A stretch of DNA of 64,000 nt from an uncultured Porphyromonadaceae bacterium (lineage in GTDB: Bacteria > Bacteroidota > Bacteroidia > Bacteroidales > Muribaculaceae): contig CAOKFI010000008.1 in assembly GCA_948467675.1 (NCBI GenBank), positions 21,357-85,356 on the forward strand, read 5' to 3'. Both the position numbers and the translations under genes were made by a program. Positions 1-9,962 of the stretch are shown here, piece by piece. How positions within the stretch are numbered: position 1 is the stretch's first letter; every line of letters starts with the position of its first letter. Below the pieces are notes generated by a model that worked only from the letters and a program-made list of their open reading frames with translations, searched no databases and had not been told where the DNA came from.

Positions 1-390
1 AGCCAATCTAATACAAGACTTTACAAAAATCCCGCGATCTATACAAAAACTGACATTTCAGGTAAAGAACTGCCAGTTTTTCATATTGTCACGACATCGA
101 GCCAGAAATTTTCGGGGAATTTACAAGCTGTTACTCTGCAAGTTACACATCAATCAGCCACAGCAGTCCATATTGTCAGCAAAAAGCCCACATACAACAA
201 CCGGCACCACCGCCAAAATTATATATTATTAAAAACCGCGACCACAACATGCCATCTCTGTCACCTGACAGTCATCATTCATGACAGTCGTGTTATGAAC
301 AAGATTTCATTATTCAGTATTATGCCGGAGCGTTTTTGATCCGCAGATCAAATTTACACGCTTAAAAAATACGTACACCGAATTATTTAG
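1..390. other. gene-free leader region upstream of mce
   Basis: No convincing coding frame is visible on either strand in this AT-rich stretch. It holds an 8-bp direct repeat TGACAGTC at 266-273 and 282-289 with an 8-bp spacer, about 100 bp upstream of the presumed mce promoter, and a 10-bp direct repeat CATATTGTCA at 82-91 and 169-178. Either could be a regulator site, but nothing else supports that. Confidence 0.4.
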
Positions 391-398
391 TATATTTG
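391..398 (+). promoter_or_regulatory. -7 box of the mce/decarboxylase cluster promoter
   Basis: TATATTTG matches the Bacteroidetes -7 consensus TAnnTTTG, about 100 nt before the mce start. No clear TTTG -33 element lies at the right distance, so the promoter may need an activator. It would give a roughly 95-nt leader. Confidence 0.45.
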
Positions 399-498
399 CA
401 CACGTAAAAGTGGTGGCAGGCTCATGCGGCTCCATCATGTTTCAATATTTAAACAACATACTGAACAAAAGCAATTTAACAACCAAATTTATACCATC

Positions 499-921
499 AT
501 GAATATTTCCCACATCGAACACGTGGGCATAGCCGTGCCCTCTTTGGAAGAAGCTATTCCGTTTTATGAAAAGATTCTCGGTCTGAAATGCTTTGCAATT
601 GAAGAAGTAGCCGATCAGAAAGTACGAACCGCTTTCTTCAAGGTCGGCCAGACGAAGATCGAACTGCTTGAAGGCACTTCCGAAGACAGCGCCATATCCA
701 AGTTCATAGCCAACAACGGCGGCCGCGGCGGCATACAGCATATAGCTTTCGCCATGGAAGACGGTGTAGCCAATGCTCTTGCAGAAGCAGAAGCAAACGG
801 TTGCCGCCTTATCGACAAAGCCCCCCGCAAAGGCGCAGAAGGTCTCAATATCGCGTTCCTGCACCCGAAATCGACCTGCGGCACACTGATCGAACTGTGC
901 GAGGATCCCAACAAGGCCTGA
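499..921 (+). CDS. mce: methylmalonyl-CoA epimerase
   Basis: Predicted cytoplasmic enzyme that interconverts (R)- and (S)-methylmalonyl-CoA between the mutase and the decarboxylase. It is 140 aa, the normal size for this vicinal-oxygen-chelate (glyoxalase-fold) family. Likely metal ligands are H8 in HIEHVGIAV, H81 in GIQHIAF and E132 in TLIELCE. An in-frame ATG lies 75 nt upstream (424), but the encoded extension is not family-like; the ATG at 499 starts directly at the conserved NISHIEHVGIAV sequence. It is followed 77 bp later by the decarboxylase alpha subunit, so the epimerase and its downstream enzyme are probably co-transcribed. Confidence 0.95.
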   Translation: MNISHIEHVGIAVPSLEEAIPFYEKILGLKCFAIEEVADQKVRTAFFKVGQTKIELLEGTSEDSAISKFIANNGGRGGIQHIAFAMEDGVANALAEAEANGCRLIDKAPRKGAEGLNIAFLHPKSTCGTLIELCEDPNKA

Positions 922-998
922 TCAACCACAAACAAACACAAGTAACACCAATTCACCTATGCTCCATTATCGACAACAGGAGCTAACCACACAGATAA

Positions 999-2552
999 AT
1001 GAGTAATCAGCTTGACAAAGTACAGGAGCTTATTGCACTTCGCAATGAAGCTCGCTTAGGTGGCGGAGAAAAGGCCATCCAGAAACAGCATGACAAGGGC
1101 AAATATACTGCCCGCGAGCGTATAGCCCAACTTCTCGACGAAGGTTCGTTCGAGGAAATTGACATGTTCGTGCGTCATCGCTGCACCAACTTCGGCCAAG
1201 AAAAGAAAAGTTATCTCGGCGACGGCGTAGTGACCGGCTACGGTACAATCGACGGCCGTCTGGTATATGTATTCGCACAGGACTTCACTGTATTCGGCGG
1301 CTCACTGTCGGAGACCATGGCTCTGAAGATTTGCAAAGTCATGGATATGGCCATGAAGATGGGTGCACCTGTCATAGGTCTCAATGACTCTGGCGGCGCA
1401 CGTATCCAGGAAGGTATCAACGCACTTGCAGGATACGCCGAAATATTCCAGCGCAACATCATGGCATCCGGTGTGATCCCCCAGATTTCGGGCATACTCG
1501 GTCCGTGTGCCGGCGGCGCGGTATACTCCCCTGCCCTCACCGACTTCACAGTGATGACCAAAGGCATAAGCTACATGTTCCTTACCGGCCCGAAGGTAGT
1601 AAAGACCGTTACCGGCGAGGATGTGACCCAGGAAGCCCTCGGCGGTGCCGAAGTCCACTCCACCAAGAGCGGTGTAGCCCACTTCGCAGCCGAAGACGGC
1701 GAAGAAACTTTGAAAATCATCCGCAAACTGTTCAGCTACATACCGCAGAACAATCTCGAAGAAGCTCCTTTAGTAGAGTGCACCGATCCGATCGACCGTC
1801 TTGAGGACTCACTCAACGATATCGTACCCGATCAGGCCAACAAGCCTTACGATATGTACGAAGTGATAGGAGCCATCATCGACAACGGCGAGTTCCTGGA
1901 AATACAGCGCAACTATGCCAAGAACATCATAATCGGTTTCGCCCGTTTCAACGGTCAGTCGGTAGGTATAGTGGCAAACCAGCCTAAATTCCTCGCAGGC
2001 GTGCTCGACAGCAACGCATCGCGCAAGGCAGCCCGCTTCGTACGATTCTGCGACGCATTCAACATTCCTATCGTATCGCTTGTCGACGTACCAGGATTCC
2101 TCCCCGGCACAGGCCAGGAATACAACGGCGTGATACTTCACGGTGCGAAACTGCTCTACGCCTATGGCGAAGCTACCGTGCCCAAGGTTACTGTAACACT
2201 CCGCAAGAGCTACGGAGGCAGCCATATCGTGATGAGCTGCAAGCAGCTCCGTGGCGATATGAACTATGCATGGCCTACTGCCGAGATCGCAGTTATGGGC
2301 GGCGCCGGCGCCGTAGAGGTTCTCTACGCCCGTGAAGCCAAGGAGGCAGAAGATCCCAAGAAAGTTCTGGCAGAGAAGGAAGCAGAGTACAACAAGCTGT
2401 TCTGTAATCCGTACAATGCCGCCAAGTACGGTTACATCGATGATGTGATAGAACCGCGCAACACACGTTTCCGCATCATCCGCGCACTCCAGCAGCTCGC
2501 CACCAAGAAAGTGACAAACCCTGCCAAGAAACATGGCAATATTCCTCTGTAA
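999..2552 (+). CDS. mmdA: methylmalonyl-CoA decarboxylase alpha subunit (carboxyltransferase)
   Basis: 517 aa, the usual length of acyl-CoA carboxyltransferase subunits (propionyl-CoA carboxylase beta / MmdA). It moves the carboxyl group of methylmalonyl-CoA to the biotin of the carrier subunit, giving propionyl-CoA. Two crotonase-like halves are visible: the N-terminal half contains [10 protein letters not shown] and [13 protein letters not shown], and the C-terminal half [12 protein letters not shown] and [10 protein letters not shown], the glycine-rich oxyanion-hole motifs. The sequence alone cannot separate a decarboxylase from a carboxylase subunit. The neighbours decide: OadG-like, biotin carrier and membrane beta subunits follow, and there is no biotin carboxylase gene, which points to the sodium-pumping decarboxylase. 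Confidence 0.95.
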   Translation: MSNQLDKVQELIALRNEARLGGGEKAIQKQHDKGKYTARERIAQLLDEGSFEEIDMFVRHRCTNFGQEKKSYLGDGVVTGYGTIDGRLVYVFAQDFTVFGGSLSETMALKICKVMDMAMKMGAPVIGLNDSGGARIQEGINALAGYAEIFQRNIMASGVIPQISGILGPCAGGAVYSPALTDFTVMTKGISYMFLTGPKVVKTVTGEDVTQEALGGAEVHSTKSGVAHFAAEDGEETLKIIRKLFSYIPQNNLEEAPLVECTDPIDRLEDSLNDIVPDQANKPYDMYEVIGAIIDNGEFLEIQRNYAKNIIIGFARFNGQSVGIVANQPKFLAGVLDSNASRKAARFVRFCDAFNIPIVSLVDVPGFLPGTGQEYNGVILHGAKLLYAYGEATVPKVTVTLRKSYGGSHIVMSCKQLRGDMNYAWPTAEIAVMGGAGAVEVLYAREAKEAEDPKKVLAEKEAEYNKLFCNPYNAAKYGYIDDVIEPRNTRFRIIRALQQLATKKVTNPAKKHGNIPL

Positions 2553-2573
2553 TCCATTGCCATAAACAGACTT

Positions 2574-3494
2574 ATGAAACGCAAACTATTATTACTGTTC
2601 ATCGCCTTGGCATCATGCGCATGCGTTGTTTCCGCACAAGGACGCCGCGGTCTGCGCATCAACGAGGTGATGGTACAGAACGACAGTAACTTCGTAGACG
2701 ATTACGGCCATCATACGGCCTGGATCGAACTTTTCAACTCTACGTTCGCCCCACTCGAGATTTCAAGTGTATTCATCACCAACGATACTGTAAACACGAC
2801 ACTGTATCCTGTGCCGCTGGGCGATGTCAACACTGAGATCCCTGCCCGCCAGCACGTGGTATTCTGGGCCGACGGAAAGCCAAGCCGCGGTACATTCCAT
2901 CTGAATTTCACCCTGACACCCGGACAGGAAAACCGTATCGCCATATACGACGCCGACGGCAAGACTCTGATCGATGAAGTCGTGATACCGGCCGATCTTC
3001 AGCCCAATACGACCTATGCCAGAATCGTTGACGGCGAAGGCGAAGGACCAGAAGCGTGGGAAATACGCGACGGTTCTGAAGACAAGTACATAACTCCGAG
3101 CAGCAACAACATTATCCGCGACACCAACAGCAAAGTCGATATGTTCAAGGAAATGGACGAGAATGGCTTCGGTATGACCATCATGGCCATGGCTATCGTA
3201 TTCAGCGCCCTGCTCATTTTGTGTCTCTGTTTCTATGCAATCAGCAAGATAGGAGCAAAAGTCTCGAAAGCCAACAAGATGCGTGTCCATGGCGTTGTCG
3301 CGAAGGAGACTCCCAAAGAAGATCATCCGAAACATGACTCCGGCGAAGAGATCGCCGCCATAGCCATGGCACTCCACGAGCATCTGAACGCCCACGACCA
3401 GGAAGACACCGTGCTCACTATCAACAAGGTGAAACGTGCATATTCGCCCTGGAGCTCCAAGATCTACGGATTGCGCGAACTGCCCCGCCGTTAA
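2574..3494 (+). CDS. OadG-type gamma/delta subunit with N-terminal lamin-tail domain
   Basis: 306 aa and much longer than a classical OadG (about 80-120 aa). Residues 1-21 are a signal peptide ending VVSAQ. Residues ~26-150 resemble a lamin-tail domain (LRINEVMVQND..., WIELFNST, LEISSVFITND), a small immunoglobulin-like fold that would sit outside the cytoplasm. One membrane helix spans ~200-223 (FGMTIMAMAIVFSALLILCL), followed by a basic cytoplasmic tail, which is the OadG-like part. Position between mmdA and the biotin carrier fits a scaffold subunit that ties the soluble enzymes to the membrane pump. The start is 22 bp after the mmdA stop. What the lamin-tail part binds is unknown. Confidence 0.8.
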   Translation: MKRKLLLLFIALASCACVVSAQGRRGLRINEVMVQNDSNFVDDYGHHTAWIELFNSTFAPLEISSVFITNDTVNTTLYPVPLGDVNTEIPARQHVVFWADGKPSRGTFHLNFTLTPGQENRIAIYDADGKTLIDEVVIPADLQPNTTYARIVDGEGEGPEAWEIRDGSEDKYITPSSNNIIRDTNSKVDMFKEMDENGFGMTIMAMAIVFSALLILCLCFYAISKIGAKVSKANKMRVHGVVAKETPKEDHPKHDSGEEIAAIAMALHEHLNAHDQEDTVLTINKVKRAYSPWSSKIYGLRELPRR

Positions 3495-3532
3495 TCGGCC
3501 ATATCAACATTCATACATCAATCTCAAAAATC

Positions 3533-3970
3533 ATGAAAGAATATAAATATAAGATCAACGGCAACATTTACAAAGTGGCAGTGGGCGACATAGATAACAA
3601 TATCGCCCAAGTCGAGGTAAACGGTACCCCATACCACGTGGAGCTTGACAAACAGAAAGCTCCCGTCACAATCGTTAACGCACCCCGTCCCTCCACAGCC
3701 CCGCGCACACAGACCGGCGAGAAAGTCATTGCAAAGCGTGTGGCTCCAACCGGAAGCGGCTATGAAGTAAAAGCCCCCCTGCCCGGTGTAGTCCTTTCAA
3801 TTCCGGTAAAAGTAGGCGACACAGTCAAAGCCTCCGATACTGTACTCGTGCTCGAGGCAATGAAAATGGAAAATGCCATTCACGCAGGCCGCGACGGTCG
3901 CATTGCGTCAGTCAATGTAAACAACGGCGATTCCGTACTCGAAGGAGCCGTACTTATAACTATAGAATAA
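3533..3970 (+). CDS. mmdC: biotin carboxyl carrier subunit of methylmalonyl-CoA decarboxylase
   Basis: 145 aa. The last ~70 residues form a biotinyl/lipoyl domain with the classic EAMKMEN motif; the biotin would be carried on K111. The middle (residues ~43-75) is a Pro/Ala/Thr-containing linker that lets the arm swing between the carboxyltransferase (MmdA) and the membrane decarboxylase (MmdB). It lies 38 bp after the OadG-like gene and 20 bp before mmdB, in one operon. It needs BirA for biotinylation; birA is not in this window. Confidence 0.95.
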   Translation: MKEYKYKINGNIYKVAVGDIDNNIAQVEVNGTPYHVELDKQKAPVTIVNAPRPSTAPRTQTGEKVIAKRVAPTGSGYEVKAPLPGVVLSIPVKVGDTVKASDTVLVLEAMKMENAIHAGRDGRIASVNVNNGDSVLEGAVLITIE

Positions 3971-3990
3971 ACCGATAATTCCCGACTATA

Positions 3991-5148
3991 ATGGATTTTG
4001 GCAATTTCCTACTCGACAACCTCCACCAGTTCTGGATCCTGACGGGATTTCACAACGCCACATGGGAGCATTTCGTGATGCTCGCCGTAGGTTTGTTCTT
4101 CATCTGGCTAGCCATTAAGAAGGACTTCGAGCCTATGCTGCTCGTTCCCATCGGCTTCGGTATGCTCATCGGCAATGTACCGTTCAACACCGAAGCCGGT
4201 CTTGAGATCGGTATATATGAAGAAGGATCGGTACTGAATATTCTATACAATGGCGTCAGCGCCGGATGGTATCCTCCACTGATATTCCTCGGCATCGGTG
4301 CGATGACCGATTTCTCCTCGCTCATCGCCAATCCGAAACTCATGCTTATCGGCGCATCCGCACAGTTCGGTATATTCGGAGCTTACATGGTAGCGCTTCT
4401 CCTCGGATTCACCCCCGATCAGGCAGGCGGCATAGCCATCATCGGCGGCGCCGACGGTCCTACCGCAATCTTCCTTTCATCCAAACTGGCACCCAACCTG
4501 ATGGGAGCAATCGCCGTATCGGCCTATTCCTACATGGCATTGGTTCCTGTAATCCAGCCGCCGATCATGCGCCTGCTCACCACCAAGAAAGAGCGTCTGA
4601 TAAAGATGCGTCCCGCCCGTGCGGTATCGCAGAACGAGAAGATCATATTCCCGATCGTAGGTATGCTCCTGACATGTTTCGTGGTTCCGTCCGGTCTGCC
4701 GCTTCTCGGCATGCTGTTCTTCGGCAACCTTCTGCGTGAATGCGGCGTGACTACCCGTCTGGCCAAAACCGCAAGCAACGCGCTGACTGATATCGTAACC
4801 ATACTTCTGGGTATGACTGTCGGAGCATCGACTCAGGCTTCTGAGTTCCTGACCGCCGAAACTATCGGCATCTTCGCCCTCGGTTTCATGGCGTTTATCA
4901 TCGCCTCCGCATCGGGCGTATGCTTTGTCAAGCTGTTCAACCTCGTACTTCCCAAATCGAAGAAGATCAACCCTCTCATAGGCAATGCCGGCGTATCGGC
5001 CGTACCTATGTCGGCACGCATCTCCAACAACCTCGGTTTGGAATACGATCCGAGCAACTATCTGCTCATGCATGCCATGGGGCCCAATGTATCCGGTGTA
5101 ATCGGCTCTGCTGTAGCTGCCGGTGTACTCCTCGGATTCCTTGCCTAA
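3991..5148 (+). CDS. mmdB: sodium-translocating decarboxylase beta subunit
   Basis: 385 aa polytopic inner-membrane protein, the length typical of OadB/MmdB/GcdB. It decarboxylates carboxybiotin and uses the energy to export Na+. The conserved stretch [17 protein letters not shown] at about residues 151-167 contains the Asp/Gly motif of the family's ion-binding region, and the C-terminus has the conserved [13 protein letters not shown] segment. The gene closes the operon; a strong hairpin terminator follows 15 bp after the stop. The pump links succinate-to-propionate fermentation to the sodium gradient. Confidence 0.95.
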   Translation: MDFGNFLLDNLHQFWILTGFHNATWEHFVMLAVGLFFIWLAIKKDFEPMLLVPIGFGMLIGNVPFNTEAGLEIGIYEEGSVLNILYNGVSAGWYPPLIFLGIGAMTDFSSLIANPKLMLIGASAQFGIFGAYMVALLLGFTPDQAGGIAIIGGADGPTAIFLSSKLAPNLMGAIAVSAYSYMALVPVIQPPIMRLLTTKKERLIKMRPARAVSQNEKIIFPIVGMLLTCFVVPSGLPLLGMLFFGNLLRECGVTTRLAKTASNALTDIVTILLGMTVGASTQASEFLTAETIGIFALGFMAFIIASASGVCFVKLFNLVLPKSKKINPLIGNAGVSAVPMSARISNNLGLEYDPSNYLLMHAMGPNVSGVIGSAVAAGVLLGFLA

Positions 5149-5163
5149 ACATTCATCAATATC

Positions 5164-5200
5164 AAGTCCGGCCACGATATCTGTGGCCGGACTTGTTTTA
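5164..5200 (+). terminator. intrinsic terminator of the decarboxylase operon
   Basis: Perfect 12-bp stem (5164-5175 with 5183-5194, arm AAGTCCGGCCAC), 7-nt loop, followed by TTTTA. It lies 15 bp after mmdB. Confidence 0.9.
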
Positions 5201-5368
5201 ATCCCTATCACGCTTCACACAGAACGCCAGGCAACGAGGACATAAATAATGTAACAAATCCGTAACATAAGCGAACATCGCGCAAGACGGTTTGTTATAA
5301 CAATACTTGAACGACAAGTGCAGTCATTAGCTTAGGCTAAAATTGGTTATCGAAACGATCCCAACGTT

Positions 5369-5713
5369 ATGATTACGAAGCAAGTTATCAACACCCTCTA
5401 TAAAAAATACCGTCGCAAGCCGCTTACGACCGATGAACTGGATTTTTCATTGCTGTTCGATTATGCAATCGAGAATCATGGCATTGTAATCGACGACCAC
5501 AAGCTCATCATCAACAGCATATCTCCATCGTCGCCTTTCCATGCAATAGATCTCGACCGCATACATGCCATAGTAGAGTTCGACAACCGGATAGCCATAG
5601 TCCTACCGTCATCGATAATTTTTCTTAACAAATCGGACAAATCGGCTCATGTACACGTCAGAGTAGAACCGCCGTCGCTATGGGACAAGATCCGCTGGTG
5701 GTTCAAAAAATAA
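5369..5713 (+). CDS. small conserved-looking protein of unknown function
   Basis: 114 aa, not recognised. There is no signal peptide or membrane helix. The N-terminus is basic (KKYRRKP) and the middle alternates beta-type hydrophobic stretches (GIVIDDHKLIINSIS, IAIVLPSSIIFLNKS). The C-terminus is short, tryptophan-rich and basic (LWDKIRWWFKK), which could touch a membrane surface. Codon use looks like the neighbours and the frame is uninterrupted. It stands alone between the decarboxylase terminator and a symporter 58 bp downstream. Confidence 0.6.
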   Translation: MITKQVINTLYKKYRRKPLTTDELDFSLLFDYAIENHGIVIDDHKLIINSISPSSPFHAIDLDRIHAIVEFDNRIAIVLPSSIIFLNKSDKSAHVHVRVEPPSLWDKIRWWFKK

Positions 5714-5771
5714 GCACTCGGATACAACAATCATCATCACACCTTAAATCAACCATCATCAGTCATCTCCA

Positions 5772-6956
5772 GTGAAAGCTATTAAGTTCGGCCTACTTCC
5801 ACAAATCATCACAGCCATAATATTCGGCATTTTGCTCGGCACGATCACCCCTGATTGGATAACCCGTACATGCCTTACATTCAACAGCATATTCAGCCAG
5901 TTTCTTAACTTCCTGATTCCCCTCATAATACTCGGATTCGTGGCACCGGCTATAGCCGACATAGGCAAGAGTGCCGGCAGAATGCTTATAACCACCGCCA
6001 TTCTCGCCTACGGATTCACCATCCTGGCCGGCGGGCTTTCGTATATCGCAGGAAGCGGACTGTTTCCATCGATCATAGAGAAGACAGCAGAACTGTCTGT
6101 CGCAGAATCATCCGACGGGCTCAAACCATATTTCAACGTAGAGATTCCATCCATCATGCCGGTCATGACAGCACTTGTGAGCGCATTTACGTTCGGCCTC
6201 GGCATAGCATATCTCAAAAGCGATATACTCAAACGCGGCTTCGACGAATTCCGCGATATAGTAAGCATGGCTATCAGGCGCGTCATCATCCCGTTGCTCC
6301 CCTTCTATATATTAGGTATATTCCTGAACATGACATCTGCCGGACAAGTGTGGCCGATACTCAACACTTTCGCCAGAATCATCCTTATAATATTTGCGTT
6401 GCACATATTCATATTGCTGCTACAGTTCTGCATTGCCGCACTATGCACACGCCGCAATCCGTTGCGTCTGCTATGGACCATGATGCCGGCCTACTTCACA
6501 GCTCTCGGGACACAATCGTCGGCAGCCACCATCCCGGTCACACTGCGTCAGACCATATCCATGGGCGTAACGGAGGAGACAGCCGGTTTTGTCGTCCCGC
6601 TATGCGCGACCATACACATGTCGGGCAGCACACTAAAGATAGTGGCATGTGCACTGGCTCTGATGATCATGCAGGGGCATCCCTACGATGCAGGAATGTT
6701 CATGGGTTTCATATCCATGCTCGCCGTCACCATCATAGCGGCACCCGGAGTCCCGGGCGGAGCCATAATGGCTTCGCTCGGACTACTGTCGTCGATGCTC
6801 GGGTTTACCGAAGCTGACAATGCCATGATGATAGCACTATATATAGCCATGGATAGCTTCGGCACGGCATGCAACGTCACAGGCGACGGCTCCATAGCCC
6901 TCATCGTGGGCCGTATATTCCGGAGAAAGCCGGCCGCAACAGCAGTCCGGGCCTGA
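5772..6956 (+). CDS. dicarboxylate/amino acid:cation symporter
   Basis: 394 aa membrane protein of the DAACS (SLC1/GltP-type) family. It has several hydrophobic segments and the family's serine-rich re-entrant loop (LGTQSSAATIPVT), followed by VVPLCATIHMSGSTLKI and the C-terminal AMDSFGTACNVTGD, which matches the substrate/cation-binding NMDGT-like region in a variant form. It would import glutamate, aspartate, serine or a C4-dicarboxylate with Na+ or H+. The start is a GTG; no ATG gives the expected N-terminus. The variant last motif makes the exact substrate uncertain. Confidence 0.85.
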   Translation: MKAIKFGLLPQIITAIIFGILLGTITPDWITRTCLTFNSIFSQFLNFLIPLIILGFVAPAIADIGKSAGRMLITTAILAYGFTILAGGLSYIAGSGLFPSIIEKTAELSVAESSDGLKPYFNVEIPSIMPVMTALVSAFTFGLGIAYLKSDILKRGFDEFRDIVSMAIRRVIIPLLPFYILGIFLNMTSAGQVWPILNTFARIILIIFALHIFILLLQFCIAALCTRRNPLRLLWTMMPAYFTALGTQSSAATIPVTLRQTISMGVTEETAGFVVPLCATIHMSGSTLKIVACALALMIMQGHPYDAGMFMGFISMLAVTIIAAPGVPGGAIMASLGLLSSMLGFTEADNAMMIALYIAMDSFGTACNVTGDGSIALIVGRIFRRKPAATAVRA

Positions 6957-6994
6957 ATCCGGTCCGGATCGGGCTGCGGTGACAACAACTTTTT

Positions 6995-7034
6995 TTTGCC
7001 ATTCGATGAATTCGGCGTAACTTTACGCCGAATT
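6995..7034 (+). promoter_or_regulatory. putative aspS promoter overlapped by a perfect palindrome
   Basis: TTTG at 6995-6998 is followed after 19 nt by TAACTTTA at 7018-7025, one base off the TAnnTTTG consensus. The -7 box sits in the centre of a perfect inverted repeat: AATTCGGCGTAA at 7009-7020 and TTACGCCGAATT at 7023-7034. There is no T-run after it on the plus strand, so an operator or leader structure is more likely than a terminator of the symporter gene. On the minus strand a run of A-derived T/A bases lies 9 nt further, so a weak terminator role cannot be excluded. Confidence 0.4.
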
Positions 7035-7091
7035 TGATATATTATCACCTATAATCACGAAAATCAATCATTAGACTCTATTATATCTATT

Positions 7092-8858
7092 ATGTTCAGG
7101 ACTGAGACATGCGGCCAGCTTCGATTGGCCGACACCGGAAAACATGTGACTCTCGCCGGATGGGTACAGCGCGTGCGCAAGATGGGCGGCATGACATTCG
7201 TTGATCTCCGCGACCGTTACGGTATTACACAGATCGTTTTCAACAACGATACGGATGCCGCTTTGTGTGAGGCCGCGAATCACCTTGGCCGTGAATTTGT
7301 GATACAAGTGACCGGTACAGTTGCCGAACGCACAAGCAAAAACGCCAATCTCCCGACTGGCGATATAGAAATCATCGCAGAAACGCTCACCATACTCAAC
7401 CGCTCTGAGGTTCCTCCATTCACCATCGAGGAGGATACCGACGGCGGCGACGATCTGCGCATGAAATTCCGTTACCTCGACTTGCGCCGTCCAAATGTGC
7501 GACGCAATCTCGAACTGCGCCACCGCATGACCATAGCTGTGCGCGACTATCTTGACAAACAGGGATTTCTCGAGATCGAGACTCCCATGCTCGTAGGCTC
7601 TACTCCTGAAGGCGCCCGCGACTTCGTAGTGCCGTCGCGTATGAATCCCGGACAGTTCTACGCCCTGCCGCAATCCCCGCAGACTCTCAAACAGCTGCTT
7701 ATGGTATCAGGCATGGACCGCTACTTCCAGATTGTAAAATGTTTCCGCGACGAAGACCTGCGCGCTGACCGACAGCCCGAATTCACTCAGATCGACTGCG
7801 AGATGAGCTTCGTCAATCAGGAAGATGTCATCAGCCTGTTCGAGGGCATGGCCAAGCACCTGTTCAAAGAACTGCGTGGAGTGGAGCTGACCGAACCGTT
7901 CCCCCGGATGCCGTGGGACGAAGCCATGCGCCTGTATGGAAGCGACAAGCCAGATACCCGTTTCGGAATGACATTCGTTGAACTGATGGATATACTGAAA
8001 GGCCATGGTTTCGGAGTATTCAACAGCGCTGCCTACATTGGCGGTATATGCGTGCCCGGGGCGGCGACCTACACACGCAAACAGCTCGATCAGCTGACCG
8101 ACTACGTGCGCCGTCCTCAGATCGGAGCCAAAGGCATGGTATATGCCCGTGTCGAGGCTGACGGGACGGTAAAATCGAGTGTTGACAAATTCTATAGTCA
8201 GGAGGTTCTTCAGGAAATGAAGAAAGCCATGGATGCCAACCCTGGAGACCTCATACTCATACTCAGCGGCGACGACGCCATGAAGACCCGCAAACAGTTG
8301 TGCGAACTCCGTCTTGAGATGGGACGCCAGCTCGGTCTGCGCGACAAGAACAAATTCTCCTGTCTCTGGGTTGTCGACTTCCCGATGTTCGAATGGAGCG
8401 AGGAAGAGGGACGCCTCATGGCCATGCACCATCCGTTCACACACCCCAAAGACGAAGACATTCCGCTGCTCGATACCGATCCTGCCGCAGTACGCGCCGA
8501 TGCCTACGATATGGTCATAAACGGCGTCGAAGTCGGAGGAGGCTCCATACGTATTCACGACAGCGCGCTACAGGCCAAGATGTTCGAGATACTCGGATTC
8601 ACCCCCGAAAAAGCCCAGGAGCAGTTCGGATTCCTCATGAACGCATTCAAATACGGCGCTCCGCCTCACGGTGGCCTCGCCTACGGTCTTGACCGCTGGG
8701 TATCGCTGTTCGCCGGCCTCGACAGCATACGCGACTGCATAGCGTTCCCGAAAAACAACAGCGGACGCGACGTAATGCTCGATGCCCCGGCTCCACTTGA
8801 CCAAAAGCAGCTCGACGAACTCGAACTGGCTCTGAATCCATCGGAACAAGCCGAATAA
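7092..8858 (+). CDS. aspS: aspartate--tRNA ligase
   Basis: 588 aa, the full bacterial AspRS length. It contains an N-terminal OB-fold anticodon-binding domain (residues ~1-110), class II motif 2 ([16 protein letters not shown]), the bacterial GAD insertion domain, and motif 3 ([16 protein letters not shown]) near the C-terminus. It charges tRNA-Asp in the cytoplasm. The next gene starts 6 bp after the stop, so the NIF3-like protein and probably the zinc-ribbon gene are read from the same transcript. Confidence 0.97.
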   Translation: MFRTETCGQLRLADTGKHVTLAGWVQRVRKMGGMTFVDLRDRYGITQIVFNNDTDAALCEAANHLGREFVIQVTGTVAERTSKNANLPTGDIEIIAETLTILNRSEVPPFTIEEDTDGGDDLRMKFRYLDLRRPNVRRNLELRHRMTIAVRDYLDKQGFLEIETPMLVGSTPEGARDFVVPSRMNPGQFYALPQSPQTLKQLLMVSGMDRYFQIVKCFRDEDLRADRQPEFTQIDCEMSFVNQEDVISLFEGMAKHLFKELRGVELTEPFPRMPWDEAMRLYGSDKPDTRFGMTFVELMDILKGHGFGVFNSAAYIGGICVPGAATYTRKQLDQLTDYVRRPQIGAKGMVYARVEADGTVKSSVDKFYSQEVLQEMKKAMDANPGDLILILSGDDAMKTRKQLCELRLEMGRQLGLRDKNKFSCLWVVDFPMFEWSEEEGRLMAMHHPFTHPKDEDIPLLDTDPAAVRADAYDMVINGVEVGGGSIRIHDSALQAKMFEILGFTPEKAQEQFGFLMNAFKYGAPPHGGLAYGLDRWVSLFAGLDSIRDCIAFPKNNSGRDVMLDAPAPLDQKQLDELELALNPSEQAE

Positions 8859-8864
8859 CCAGAC

Positions 8865-9959
8865 ATGCTGATAGCCGATATAATCGCGGCACTTGAAGCC
8901 AAAGCACCACGGCGACTACAGGAAGATTACGACAATTCCGGGCTTCAGATAGGCTCTCCGCTCAACGAGTGTACCGGAGTGATGCTATGTGTCGACGCTA
9001 CCCCCGAGGTGATTGCCGAAGCAAAAAAGCAGGGGTGCAATCTTGTCGTGAGCCATCACCCGCTGTTTTTCAAAGGAGTGAGACAGCTCGTAGGCGCCAC
9101 ACCCGTGCAAGTGACAGCCATGGAGGCCATTGCCGCCGGAATTTCAGTGTACTCATGCCACACGTCGCTTGACAACGCCTACGGTGGCGTATCGTGGGTC
9201 ATGGCACAGAAACTCGGCCTTACCGGAGTCAGCGTCCTTGACCCGCAATACGGGCGTCTGATGAAACTCGCCGCAATGGTTCCGGCCGATCAGGCCGAAC
9301 TGGTACGTCTGGCGCTGTTCGACGCCGGAGCGGGAGCGATAGGCAACTATGACTGCTGCAGCTATTCGGTAGACGGAACCGGATCATTCCGCGCTCTGGA
9401 AGGAGCCAATCCCTATGTCGGCGAATTGCTGGACATACACCGGGAACCAGAAGTCAAAGTCGAGGTGATATTGCCGGCAGCACTGCGCAACCGCGTGGAG
9501 TCGGCCTTACGCGAAGTACATCCGTACGAGGAACCGGCCTACGACTTCATTTCACTGGCCAACGCCTCCACTCGCGATGGCAGCGGCGTGTATGGTGTTC
9601 TTGACGAACCAGTCACTCCCGAAGACCTCATAGGCCGCGTCAAACAGCAGTTCAATTCGCCGGTCGTACGATGCTCGCGTCTGCCAGAAGGCAAAATATC
9701 GCGCATCGCATTATGCGGCGGATCCGGATCATCACTGTTCGGCAAAGCATTGGCAAGCGGAGCCCAGGCCATGATCACAAGCGACACTAAATATCACGAC
9801 TTCGTCGATTACAGCAGCTCTCTGTTCATAATCGACATAGGCCATTATGAAAGCGAGTATTGTACAAAAGAGATTTTTTATCGCATAATTACCGAAAAAT
9901 TTCCTAACTTTGCAGTCTATAATTCAGTGACTGAAAAGAATCCGATAAATTATTTGTAA
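8865..9959 (+). CDS. NIF3/YbgI-family dinuclear metal protein
   Basis: 364 aa, the long form of the family, with a CutA/PII-like middle domain inserted between two metal-binding halves. Metal-ligand candidates are visible as SHHPLFFKG and CHTSLDNA in the N-terminal half and DIGHYESE near the C-terminus. Members form hexameric toroids; some are annotated as GTP cyclohydrolase I type 2, but the physiological reaction is not settled. It follows aspS by 6 bp and precedes the zinc-ribbon protein by 3 bp, a conserved-looking pairing in Bacteroidetes. Confidence 0.9.
   Translation: MLIADIIAALEAKAPRRLQEDYDNSGLQIGSPLNECTGVMLCVDATPEVIAEAKKQGCNLVVSHHPLFFKGVRQLVGATPVQVTAMEAIAAGISVYSCHTSLDNAYGGVSWVMAQKLGLTGVSVLDPQYGRLMKLAAMVPADQAELVRLALFDAGAGAIGNYDCCSYSVDGTGSFRALEGANPYVGELLDIHREPEVKVEVILPAALRNRVESALREVHPYEEPAYDFISLANASTRDGSGVYGVLDEPVTPEDLIGRVKQQFNSPVVRCSRLPEGKISRIALCGGSGSSLFGKALASGAQAMITSDTKYHDFVDYSSSLFIIDIGHYESEYCTKEIFYRIITEKFPNFAVYNSVTEKNPINYL
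9905..9912 (+). promoter_or_regulatory. possible internal -7 box for the zinc-ribbon gene
   Basis: TAACTTTG lies inside the 3' end of the NIF3-like gene, 51 nt before the next start codon. There is no good -33 element, so it may be only a secondary promoter. Confidence 0.35.
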
Positions 9960-9962
9960 GCA

